Shown in pieces: positions 1 to 7,489 of a stretch of DNA of 15,975 nt. Where the stretch lies: NCBI GenBank assembly GCA_964549275.1, contig CAZJUP010000028.1:1-15975 (forward strand), written 5' to 3'. Position 1 is the stretch's first letter. Each line of letters begins with the position of its first letter. The DNA is from CAZJUP01 sp964549275 (lineage in GTDB: Bacteria; Fidelibacterota; Marinisomatia; Marinisomatales; TCS55). Both the position numbers and the translations under genes were made by a program. A model generated the notes under the pieces. It had not been told where the DNA came from. It made no database searches and saw only the letters and a program-made list of their open reading frames with translations.

Positions 1-100
1 TTATCAAGTTAAAAAGTTGCTTAACTCCATGTACACTTTTTTATACTAGGTCCAGATTCATAGTACTCCATATTATACCCCTATATTTCTGTTTCCCCAA
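1..100. other. Intergenic edge, no gene seen
   Basis: A+T-rich stretch downstream of the minus-strand regulator gene that ends at 101. No convincing coding frame is visible. A 6-bp inverted repeat (AGTTAA at 7-12, TTAACT at 21-26) is too short to call a terminator. Confidence 0.5.
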
Positions 101-703
101 TCACGATGGACTGCTATTTAAATGTGTCAAAAACTCACTGCATAATTCGAAGAGAGCACTCATATCTACCGGCTTCATTAACGTATGTACAACATTAAGT
201 CCTTTCAATTCCTTTTTTGTTTTCTTGTCCAAATAGGCAGAAATAACGATAATATTTAATGAGTCCAATTTTTCCTTTGCTCGAATTATTCTAAGAAATT
301 CAATTCCTGTAATCCCCGGCATCACTAAATCCAATAAGATCAATTTTGGCTTTAACTGATTCAGTTTTAGATAACCATCGAATCCATTTTGGGCAGTTTC
401 AACCGTGATATTTTTGAACTGACGATTCAGGTTAAAGACCATTAAATCCTGATGATTTGGGTCATCATCAATAAGCAAAATATCCACATTTTCGCTGGTA
501 TCTCCGAAATAGTCAGGGTCATATAGAAACCCATGTTCCTTAATAAAATCAGCAAAGGATTCCCGAGGGATTTTAAAATGACCTGACGGTGTTTTAAATC
601 CGGTAAGCATTCCTTCTCTGATCCAACGTTTTACCGTATTAATATCAACTTCACAATAATCTGCAATATTTCCTGTAGAAAAATATTTTTTCTGTTTTTC
701 CAT
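101..703 (-). CDS. Helix-turn-helix / receiver-domain response regulator (downstream paralog)
   Basis: This 200-residue protein is predicted to be a cytoplasmic transcription regulator with the DNA-binding part at the N-terminus and the receiver at the C-terminus. Residues 6-50 form an excisionase/MerR-like winged helix: an YFSTGNIADYCEVD start, the recognition stretch DINTVKRWI, then the wing TPSGHFKI. Residues 73-190 form a CheY-like receiver with the acidic cluster D79-D81, phosphoacceptor D125 in LILLDLVMPG, switch residue S155 and conserved K177-P178. All residues needed for phosphorylation are present. It starts 11 nt after the stop of the upstream paralog, so the two are probably co-transcribed. 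No histidine kinase gene is in the window. The partner kinase and target genes are unknown. The architecture is clear; the regulatory output is not. Confidence 0.88.
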   Translation of the reverse strand: MEKQKKYFSTGNIADYCEVDINTVKRWIREGMLTGFKTPSGHFKIPRESFADFIKEHGFLYDPDYFGDTSENVDILLIDDDPNHQDLMVFNLNRQFKNITVETAQNGFDGYLKLNQLKPKLILLDLVMPGITGIEFLRIIRAKEKLDSLNIIVISAYLDKKTKKELKGLNVVHTLMKPVDMSALFELCSEFLTHLNSSPS

Positions 704-714
704 ATTATCTCTAT

Positions 715-1311
715 TTAATTCCTAATTTTACCGTTCAATATTGGATTACAGATAGTATCCAATTCCTTTTCTGTAAGGGGTTTTTCCAATATATGATTCA
801 CCTTCAATTTTCTTAATATTTTTTCTGTTTCTTTATCCATGTGACCCGATACAACAATAAGATTAATCTTATCTAATTCCTTATTGGATCTCATCACTTT
901 AATAAATTCTACACCGTCAATCGTATCCATTTTTAAATCCAGCAACACAATTTCAGGTCTCTTTTCATGCATAATCATATATCCATCAAATCCATTTTTA
1001 GCTGTTTGAATTTTAATGGTGGGATATAAATGTTCCAGCATATATACCATTAAGTCCTGATAACCGGGGTCATCATCAACAACAAGAACATCCAGAGCAT
1101 CAATTTCCTTCCCGAAATAGACCGCATCATAGGAAAATCCCTGCTCCTTTATAAAATGTATAAATCGATTCCGGGTAATCCGGTAATGACCTGAGGGTGT
1201 TTGAAATCCTTTCAAATCACCACCCCGGATCCAATGCTTCACCGTATTGATATCTACTTCACAATATTTTGCCACATCCCCGGTAGTAAAGTATTTTTTA
1301 TGTTTAACCAT
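715..1311 (-). CDS. Helix-turn-helix / receiver-domain response regulator (upstream paralog)
   Basis: This 198-residue protein has the same architecture as its downstream neighbour. An excisionase/MerR-like helix-turn-helix lies at residues 6-50 (YCEVDINTVKHWIRGG, wing TPSGHYRI) and a receiver at residues 73-190. Receiver residues present are the acidic cluster D79-D81, D125 in IVLLDLKMD, S155 and K177-P178. The usual Pro after the phosphoacceptor loop (P129 in the paralog) is Asp here. A gap-free hand alignment gives roughly 66% identity over the first 68 residues but only about 40% over the receiver, so the DNA-binding half is better conserved. This suggests overlapping DNA targets with different input signals, which is inference. 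The Shine-Dalgarno match is weak (AAGAA just before ATG). It probably heads a two-gene transcript with the gene ending at 101. Confidence 0.88.
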   Translation of the reverse strand: MVKHKKYFTTGDVAKYCEVDINTVKHWIRGGDLKGFQTPSGHYRITRNRFIHFIKEQGFSYDAVYFGKEIDALDVLVVDDDPGYQDLMVYMLEHLYPTIKIQTAKNGFDGYMIMHEKRPEIVLLDLKMDTIDGVEFIKVMRSNKELDKINLIVVSGHMDKETEKILRKLKVNHILEKPLTEKELDTICNPILNGKIRN

Positions 1312-1321
1312 TTCTTAAATC

Positions 1322-1338
1322 ATAGTTTTTATAGTTTT
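1322..1338. repeat. Tandem 8-bp direct repeat upstream of the regulator pair
   Basis: ATAGTTTT occurs at 1322-1329 and again at 1331-1338, a 9-bp period, starting 11 bp upstream of the ATG at 1311. A wider inverted repeat, AATCATA (1318-1324) and TATGATT (1357-1363), brackets it. The position between a candidate promoter and the start codon fits an operator, possibly autoregulatory. In A+T-rich DNA such short repeats also arise by chance. Confidence 0.3.
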
Positions 1339-1360
1339 CACAGTATTCATTGTTATTATG

Positions 1361-1389
1361 ATTTTACCGTTTATAATAATACCATACAA
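1361..1389 (-). promoter_or_regulatory. Candidate sigma-70-type promoter for the regulator pair
   Basis: On the minus strand TTGTAT (1384-1389) is followed after exactly 17 bp by TAAAAT (1361-1366). The -10 is 5/6 to consensus but the -35 only 3/6. Nearby A+T-rich sequence offers other -10-like boxes, so this is the best candidate rather than a firm call. Confidence 0.3.
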
Positions 1390-1518
1390 GGATTATTTTA
1401 TATAGATTGTATAAGGAATAGCTTATAAGAAATTGTTGCTATTTGTTACATGTTATTTTACATCTCCCCTCCTCTACAAATTTAAAAACACGACTTAGGG
1501 ATTTTATAACCAGATATT

Positions 1519-2916
1519 TTATTCTTCAGAATTCAGGTATTTTTCAACAACATCGTTACGGGTTTTAACATGATAAATCAGTTCATTTAACCCCTGGTCT
1601 AGGGTAAAAGAGGAGATTTCAGGGTCTGTATTGTCCTCCCCTGTGCCTGCAATAAATGGGCGAATCAAATCATGGTATTTTTGATAAATCGTCACCATGT
1701 TTTCCACTTTAAATGGACCGTCTACCACAGCATGTAAATGGAGTCGGTACTGATCCTTATATACATCATCATCCATTAAAAATCGAATTAAAGGCCAATC
1801 ATCCCCAACCTCAGTCAGGCCGATGGATAAAACACGACCCCGGTTATCATGACCATTCATCAGCGCTTCATTGTGGTCCCAGGGAATCCATGTAAGTTTT
1901 AACGTAGCGGGGTCATAGTATAGGTAATAATTCTGGGACATCATGCCATAAGAATCCCAATTTTGAATGGTGGTGTTTGTTGCCAGCCATTTCAAAAATA
2001 TCTCTGTACTGAAGGAGATGTCTAATTGAGTTCGCCATTGGGTAGAATCTGCGCTTCGCACTTCATCATGAAGGGCATCAAAAAGAGCCAATATATCTGA
2101 CCAATCCAAATCATCTTCGTTGGTTTTTTTTGTAAAAGATTCCTTACTGAATGAACCCTTAGAAAAAGTTGCACCCTTCCCTTCCGGTTTGTATAGATTT
2201 CCATCATCATTGATAAACTGGGTTTCAATGACGGTATCATCTACCTCTTCGACAGCAGTATAGAGTCCGAAAAACTGTGCCCCTTCCCCGTGGTCAATAT
2301 AGACTACATAAAAAGCGGTATGGGCTGCAGGGATACCGGCATTCCTGAAAATATCTGCAGTGACTTTCTCTCTAAGCAAAGAATTATCCATTGCATTGGA
2401 GGACATGGACAATTGCTTAAACCCATAAAACCGCTGATTGTCAATCTGAGGGTACTCGTCTTCAAATTCATCAAAATCCAGTTTTAAGGGTATTTTCCAT
2501 TTTCCTCTACTCCATGCATACCGCAAGGTTGAATTTCCCTTAAATCGAATACCGACCTTATACCATTGTTTTTCATTAAAGTAAAATTCGCAAGGGGCCC
2601 AAATGGGATTTTCGGCATTTTGATTACCGTCAGGTCCGAAATTTCCGGATCCGAAGGGGCCGTATTTTTCCGTCATATCATCCAGCATTTTTTGCCAGTT
2701 TTCTTTAGAAATAACCATATCAATTCGATTCACTATTTCAGAAGGAAAAACAATTTCGAAATTTGGCTCTGCACTTTTTCCATGGGAAGCTGTTGTCCAG
2801 TCCGGTGTTTCGAAATTAGGGTTATCTACAAAGCCAGTATTCTGAGGGGAAGAGTCCTCGTCACATCCGTTTATCAAAAAAACAATGACGAAAAAAGTGG
2901 CTAATTTTTGGTTCAT
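1519..2916 (-). CDS. CotH kinase family lipoprotein
   Basis: This 465-residue protein is exported. It has a type II signal peptide (hydrophobic residues 5-16, INGC lipobox, predicted lipidated C18). The rest matches the CotH family of atypical protein kinases: an N-terminal segment NRIDMVISKENW (63-74), a strand with VGIRFKGNSTLR (121-132), RFYGFKQLSMSSN with DNSLLREKV (162-185), YVVYIDHGEGAQFFGLYTAVEEVD (203-226), NLYKPEG (240-246), then the conserved NWDSYG (319-324), NYYLYYD (329-335) and WIPWDHNEA (343-351). In CotH-type kinases these C-terminal Asp-containing blocks belong to the active site. Family members phosphorylate extracellular proteins; the substrate here is unknown. No Shine-Dalgarno is obvious before ATG. 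It is divergent from the M16 peptidase gene and separated by 207 bp from the regulators downstream. Confidence 0.85.
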   Translation of the reverse strand: MNQKLATFFVIVFLINGCDEDSSPQNTGFVDNPNFETPDWTTASHGKSAEPNFEIVFPSEIVNRIDMVISKENWQKMLDDMTEKYGPFGSGNFGPDGNQNAENPIWAPCEFYFNEKQWYKVGIRFKGNSTLRYAWSRGKWKIPLKLDFDEFEDEYPQIDNQRFYGFKQLSMSSNAMDNSLLREKVTADIFRNAGIPAAHTAFYVVYIDHGEGAQFFGLYTAVEEVDDTVIETQFINDDGNLYKPEGKGATFSKGSFSKESFTKKTNEDDLDWSDILALFDALHDEVRSADSTQWRTQLDISFSTEIFLKWLATNTTIQNWDSYGMMSQNYYLYYDPATLKLTWIPWDHNEALMNGHDNRGRVLSIGLTEVGDDWPLIRFLMDDDVYKDQYRLHLHAVVDGPFKVENMVTIYQKYHDLIRPFIAGTGEDNTDPEISSFTLDQGLNELIYHVKTRNDVVEKYLNSEE

Positions 2917-3097
2917 AAGCTAATGAATGAAAGAATCGTTTAGTCTTAATTAGACCAATATAGAACAAAATTGTTAAAAATCCCCGGATAATACGTATAA
3001 CCTGACAACCAAATCTCCGTAATTTCTGTCTAAGCAGGAACAACCTGAATTCTGGTTTGTTGGTGAATAAATATTTTCGGACTATCAAGGAGTAATC
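2917..3097. other. Divergent intergenic region
   Basis: This 181-bp gap separates the divergent CotH-family and M16 peptidase genes and must hold both promoters. I see no pair of -35/-10 boxes good enough to call on either strand. The only firm element is the plus-strand Shine-Dalgarno AAGGAG at 3087-3092, which fixes the M16 start at 3098. Confidence 0.5.
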
Positions 3098-5914
3098 ATG
3101 TTAAAAAATTCGACTCTTTTCCTACTTATATTAGTTTTTATTTCTGGATGTCAAGAGCAATCGGGACCTGTATTTTCTATTGATAATGAAAAATATGTTT
3201 TGGATAATGGATTACAGGTCATCCTTCATGAAGATAATTCCGATCCCATTGTTGCTGTTGCAATCATGTATCATGTGGGATCTAACCGAGAAGTGAAGGG
3301 CAGGACGGGATTTGCTCATCTGTTTGAGCATATGCTTTTTCAAGAATCCCAGCATGTGGGACAAGATCAATTTTTCAAAAAAATTCAAAATGCCGGCGGT
3401 ACGTTAAACGGAGGAACATGGAAGGACGGAACCGTCTATTATGAGGTGGTTCCTAAAAATGCTCTGGAAAAAGTTTTATGGCTGGAGTCAGACCGGATGG
3501 GCTGGCTATTAAGTACCGTTACACAGGAAGCATTTGAGAATCAGCAAGAAGTGGTCCAAAACGAAAAACGACAGCGCGTGGATAATCGCCCTTATGGCCA
3601 TACCAATTATGTGATTCGAAAAAATCTCTATCCGGAAAACCACCCTTATAACTGGACTACAATTGGTGAATTAAAAGACCTGCAAAATGCAACGTTAAAA
3701 GACGTAAGGGATTTTTATATGCAGTGGTATGGTCCGAATAACGCCACCCTGGTGATTGCAGGAGACTATGATAAAAAATCAATCAAACCCCTCATCGAAA
3801 AATATTTTGGAGAAATTAAACGGGGACCAGATGTCGACGACCCCAAACCGCAGCATGTATCTCTACCAGAAACGAAACGCGTATTTCACGAAGACAATTT
3901 CGCACGATCTCCAGAATTGAACATGGTTTTTTCCACCATTCATTCTATGCATAAAGATGCGCCAGCCCTGGAATTGTTGGGACAACTTCTGGGCGACGGG
4001 AAAAAAGCCCCCTTGTATAAAGTGATGGTTGAAGAAAAACAACTAGCCCCTTCGGTTCGGTCTTGGAATAGTGCTGAAGAAATTACCGGAACATTTGAAA
4101 TAAAAGTACGGTCTTTTCCCCAAATTAATTTAACCGACGTAGAAGCAGCTATTCACGAAGCCTTTACCCGCTTTGAACAGGATGGATTTTCTGAAGAAGA
4201 CTTAAACAGAATTAAAGCCAAATATGAAACGGGGTTTTACCAGGGGATTTCCAGTATTTTGGGCAAATCATTCCAACTTTCCCAATACAATGTGTTCGCC
4301 GGATCTCCTGATTATATTACCGAAGACCTTCAGCGCACTTTGGATGTTTCCAAAGCAGATATCCTGCGGGTCTATGAGACTTATCTGAAGGATAAACCCT
4401 ATATTCTAACCAGTTTTGTGCCAAAAGGATCCGTGGACCAAGTAGCCAAAGGGTCAGAACGATTTATCGTTTTTGAGGAGAAAATCGGGCTGGCTGAACA
4501 AACTAAAAAGAAAACAACAGACACAGAAGATGTGCCGAAAATTCCTTCTTCCTTCGACAGAAGTATCGAACCAGAACTGGGGAAAGACCCTGTGTTAACC
4601 CTGCCAAAAATTTGGAAAAATGACCTAGGAAAAGGAACGTCCCTCCTCGGCATTCGCCACGACGAGTTACCCCTTGTAACTTTTGCCATTAAACTTGAAG
4701 GAGGTCTTCTTCTGGATAATCCTGAAAAAGTTGGTGTGGCCAATCTCATGACCGATATCATGATGGAAGGAACTGCCCATAAAACACCCCTGGAATTGGA
4801 AGAAGCCATTGACGACCTTGGGTCATCCATTGTGATGTACACTTCTACAGAAGCCATTACCCTTGAAGCCTCTACCCTGGCCTCTCGGTTTAAAGAAACC
4901 CTCGCCCTGGCTGAAGAAATTCTTTTAGAACCAAGATGGGATGAAAAAGAGTTTGACAGGATAAAACGTGAAACGATAGAAGGGATTAAACGGAAAAACG
5001 CTGTTCCCTCATCCATCGCTAAAAACGTATTTAATAAATTAAACTATAGCAACCACATCAAAGCTAACCCAATCTCCGGAACCACAAAATCTGTTGAAAC
5101 GATTGAACTAATGGATTTAAAAGCATTTTATAATCGAAATTTTTCTCCTTCTATGGCTTCCATTACCATTGTGGGAGATATTCGGCGCACAGAAGCGGTC
5201 AAAGCTTTTAAACCTATTATAAAAAAATGGAAGTCTAAACCTGTGGAGTTCAATGCCTATACTTTACCGGAAGCTCCGAATGAGTCAAAAGTCTATTTTG
5301 TCGACGTTCCCGGTGCAAAACAATCTGAAATCAGAATAGGATATCTTGCCCTGGCCTATACCCATAACGATTATTATCCGGCAAATGTTATGAACATGAA
5401 TTTGGGTGGAAACTTCAGCGGTAAAGTCAACCTTGTACTCCGGGAAGAAAAGGGGTTCACCTATGGAGCTAGAACAGGGTTTTCCGGATCAAAAATTCCC
5501 GGACTATTTACCGCATCCTCCGCTGTTCGCTCTAATGCCACGGAAGAATCAGTCACCCTATTCAGGGATTTAATGAAGGAGTACAGAGAACTTCTACCTG
5601 AAGAGGATTTGGATTTTACCAAAAATGTAATGCTAAAATCCAATGCCAGACGCTTTGAAACCATCGGTGCTCTACGCGGTATGCTCTCTGCAATACTGAA
5701 ATATAACCTCCCCTTTGATTACATCAAAGACAGAGAAAAAATTGTCCAAAACATGACCGTGGAGTACCATAACATTCTGGCAAAGAAATACATCAATCCA
5801 GACCAAATGATTTATCTGGTGGTGGGAGATAAAAACACCCAAATGTCTCCCCTGAAATCCTTAGGGTTTGGCGACCCGATTGAATTGGATATCAACGGTC
5901 ACCCAATACCCTAA
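3098..5914 (+). CDS. M16 (pitrilysin/insulinase) family zinc peptidase, lipoprotein
   Basis: The 938-residue length is typical of two-module bacterial M16 peptidases. A lipoprotein signal peptide (hydrophobic residues 6-15, ISGC lipobox, predicted lipidated C18) puts it in the periplasm or on a membrane. The N-terminal module (about 33-250) carries the inverted zinc motif HLFEH (H74, E77, H78) within GFAHLFEHMLFQES. A downstream Glu in EVVQNEKRQR, most likely E156, serves as third ligand. The C-terminal module (from about 511) is the non-catalytic half: the equivalent of HxxEH is lost in GVANLMTDIMMEGT, while the conserved Arg/Tyr motif is present as R782 and Y789 in LREEKGFTYGA. Such enzymes degrade peptides inside a closed clam-shell. 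The start is fixed by AAGGAG five nt before ATG. It is first in a plus-strand series, 78 bp ahead of the prenol-kinase-like fusion gene. Confidence 0.93.
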   Translation: MLKNSTLFLLILVFISGCQEQSGPVFSIDNEKYVLDNGLQVILHEDNSDPIVAVAIMYHVGSNREVKGRTGFAHLFEHMLFQESQHVGQDQFFKKIQNAGGTLNGGTWKDGTVYYEVVPKNALEKVLWLESDRMGWLLSTVTQEAFENQQEVVQNEKRQRVDNRPYGHTNYVIRKNLYPENHPYNWTTIGELKDLQNATLKDVRDFYMQWYGPNNATLVIAGDYDKKSIKPLIEKYFGEIKRGPDVDDPKPQHVSLPETKRVFHEDNFARSPELNMVFSTIHSMHKDAPALELLGQLLGDGKKAPLYKVMVEEKQLAPSVRSWNSAEEITGTFEIKVRSFPQINLTDVEAAIHEAFTRFEQDGFSEEDLNRIKAKYETGFYQGISSILGKSFQLSQYNVFAGSPDYITEDLQRTLDVSKADILRVYETYLKDKPYILTSFVPKGSVDQVAKGSERFIVFEEKIGLAEQTKKKTTDTEDVPKIPSSFDRSIEPELGKDPVLTLPKIWKNDLGKGTSLLGIRHDELPLVTFAIKLEGGLLLDNPEKVGVANLMTDIMMEGTAHKTPLELEEAIDDLGSSIVMYTSTEAITLEASTLASRFKETLALAEEILLEPRWDEKEFDRIKRETIEGIKRKNAVPSSIAKNVFNKLNYSNHIKANPISGTTKSVETIELMDLKAFYNRNFSPSMASITIVGDIRRTEAVKAFKPIIKKWKSKPVEFNAYTLPEAPNESKVYFVDVPGAKQSEIRIGYLALAYTHNDYYPANVMNMNLGGNFSGKVNLVLREEKGFTYGARTGFSGSKIPGLFTASSAVRSNATEESVTLFRDLMKEYRELLPEEDLDFTKNVMLKSNARRFETIGALRGMLSAILKYNLPFDYIKDREKIVQNMTVEYHNILAKKYINPDQMIYLVVGDKNTQMSPLKSLGFGDPIELDINGHPIP

Positions 5915-5933
5915 CAATCTATAGTTAGTTCTT

Positions 5934-5973
5934 CAACCATGCGGGGTACATTTTAATATGCACCGCATGGTTG
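5934..5973. repeat. 11-bp perfect inverted repeat in the M16/prenol-kinase gap
   Basis: CAACCATGCGG (5934-5944) pairs perfectly with CCGCATGGTTG (5963-5973) around an 18-nt loop. An alternative fold bulges two G residues and pairs GGTaCAT with ATGcACC, leaving a 6-nt loop. No T-run follows on either strand, so it does not look like a standard intrinsic terminator. It could be an operator, an mRNA-stabilising hairpin after the M16 gene, or a regulatory leader for the next gene. Confidence 0.6.
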
Positions 5974-5994
5974 ATAGCCGTATTATTCGGCTAT
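5974..5994 (+). promoter_or_regulatory. Hairpin overlapping a start codon
   Basis: ATAGCCG (5974-5980) and CGGCTAT (5988-5994) form a perfect 7-bp stem with a 7-nt loop, TATTATT. The stem includes the A and T of the ATG at 5993. There is no Shine-Dalgarno sequence before that ATG. In RNA the hairpin would hide the start codon, so translation may be controlled or coupled to the upstream gene. The stem is seen; the control is inferred. Confidence 0.45.
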
Positions 5995-7489
5995 GAATCT
6001 CCCCCTCTTTCAACCTTTCCCCAACGAATGGATCTTATTTTTCCTGATTCTTTTCGGCATGGTTCTGCTGATTGGGTTAATGGAGTGGGTGAGGAATCAA
6101 TTCTGTCTGTCACCAGATACATCCCGTAAATTCATCCATGTAATTGTGGGGCTTCTCATCAGTTTCAGCCCCTTGTATTATTCAACTCCTGCTCCGTTAA
6201 TTGCCCTGTCCATCCTTTTCATCGGGATAAATATTCGTTTAATATCCTCTACGCAGTTTTCTTCAATGGCCGGGTTGGAACGGAAAAGTTTTGGTACGGT
6301 CTATTTTCCCATTGCCTTTTTAATCCTAATTCTTTTTTGGTGGGAAAAACCTATAGGAATCATGTTATCTCTCTTCGTGATGACTCTTTCCGACACATTA
6401 GCATCCATTATTGGAAATAGATTTAAAAATGTCCGGAATTACCAAATTTGGTCTGATAAAAAATCAGTAGAAGGCAGTATAGCCATGTTTCTTTCTACGG
6501 CATTAATTATTTATATCGGAACCGATTTTTTTTCATGGTTTTTTAAGGCAGCCTTTTTTCTCCCCATAACCGTTTTAGTCGGGGTTTCTCTTTTTACCGC
6601 TGCAATGGCAACCTTGGCTGAAGCCACAAGTAAACAGGGTTCAGACAATCTTTCCGTCCCCCTCATTACCTTTTTATCCTATGACCTCTTTTTGGTGAAT
6701 TACACCCATGGACACTTAGGCCAATTTCTGCTTTGGGTTCTTTTTTCCTTAACTATTTTTAGTTTTGCTTTTAAATGGAAGTCCTTAACCGCCAGTGGAT
6801 TTATTGGAGGATTTGCATTGGGTGTATTCGTTTTCGGCTCAGGCGGATTGAAATGGATTCTGCCCTTGGTCATTTTTTTTCTAACGGCATCTCTTCTCTC
6901 AAAAATTAGCCGTTCTTCTGATTCAGGTTTTCAGAAGGGTTCCAACCGGGATATTCTTCAGGTTTTAGCTAACGGTGGCATCGGTGCATTATTCAGCTTG
7001 GCAAATTTTTATTCCCCGCATCCGGTTTATTTTTTAGTGTATTTGGGCGCCATTGCTGCAGCAATGGCGGATACATGGGCAACAGAAATTGGCGCCTTCA
7101 GCGCAAACCCTCCCCGGAATATTCTGACGTTTAAGCGAGTAAAAAAGGGAACTTCCGGTGGAGTGACTCTTTTGGGATCTTTTGGGGGACTGGCCGGAGC
7201 CTTCCTCCTCGCGGGAATCGGTGCTTTTTATGGATTGTCACTCCAACATGTTCTTTTTATAACTTTCGCAGGATTTCTGGGGAATGTGGCAGATTCAGTT
7301 CTCGGTGCGTCTGTACAATCCTTATTTGTGTGCAACCACTGCGAAAAATTAACAGAAAGACGAGTTCATTGCGGAAAATCCGCAATACATCAAAAAGGAT
7401 GGAAATGTGTGGATAATGACATGGTGAATCTCCTTAATACACTTGCCGGGGCCATTCTTGTTTATGTAGGATTCATCATTGCCGGATAA
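5993..7489 (+). CDS. Fused phytol/dolichol-kinase-like and DUF92 (VTE6-like) membrane protein
   Basis: This is a polytopic inner-membrane protein of 498 residues with two recognisable halves. Residues about 12-255 resemble the CTP-dependent phytol/dolichol kinase family (VTE5/SEC59, CTP_transf_1 fold): TSRKFIHVIVG (43-53), SFGTVYFP (99-106), TLSDTLASIIGNRF (131-144) and KKSVEGS (156-162). Residues about 262-498 are DUF92: LTASGFIGG, GSNRDILQVLANGG (316-329), AAAMADTWATEIG (355-367), GTSGGVT (386-392), NVADSVLGASVQS (431-443) and a cysteine-rich tail with C447, C450, C460 and C472. In plants VTE5 makes phytyl phosphate and the DUF92 protein VTE6 makes phytyl diphosphate. The fusion could therefore perform both phosphorylations of a prenyl alcohol; the substrate is inferred. 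ATG 5993 is the only reasonable start, because the frame is closed by TAG at 5975. The msrC-like gene overlaps its end by 11 nt. Confidence 0.88.
   Translation: MNLPLFQPFPNEWILFFLILFGMVLLIGLMEWVRNQFCLSPDTSRKFIHVIVGLLISFSPLYYSTPAPLIALSILFIGINIRLISSTQFSSMAGLERKSFGTVYFPIAFLILILFWWEKPIGIMLSLFVMTLSDTLASIIGNRFKNVRNYQIWSDKKSVEGSIAMFLSTALIIYIGTDFFSWFFKAAFFLPITVLVGVSLFTAAMATLAEATSKQGSDNLSVPLITFLSYDLFLVNYTHGHLGQFLLWVLFSLTIFSFAFKWKSLTASGFIGGFALGVFVFGSGGLKWILPLVIFFLTASLLSKISRSSDSGFQKGSNRDILQVLANGGIGALFSLANFYSPHPVYFLVYLGAIAAAMADTWATEIGAFSANPPRNILTFKRVKKGTSGGVTLLGSFGGLAGAFLLAGIGAFYGLSLQHVLFITFAGFLGNVADSVLGASVQSLFVCNHCEKLTERRVHCGKSAIHQKGWKCVDNDMVNLLNTLAGAILVYVGFIIAG

Noticed and set aside
2566..2904. Plus-strand open frame opposite the N-terminus of the CotH-family gene
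   Set aside because: It is antisense to a clear gene with lipobox and domain; no ribosome-binding site or family resemblance.
4399..5016. Open frame of 205 codons on the minus strand inside the M16 peptidase gene
   Set aside because: It lies wholly antisense to a well-supported gene; its Ser/Arg-rich translation has no recognisable domain.
5934..5973. Rho-independent terminator after the M16 gene
   Set aside because: The stem is strong, but no T-run follows on either strand.
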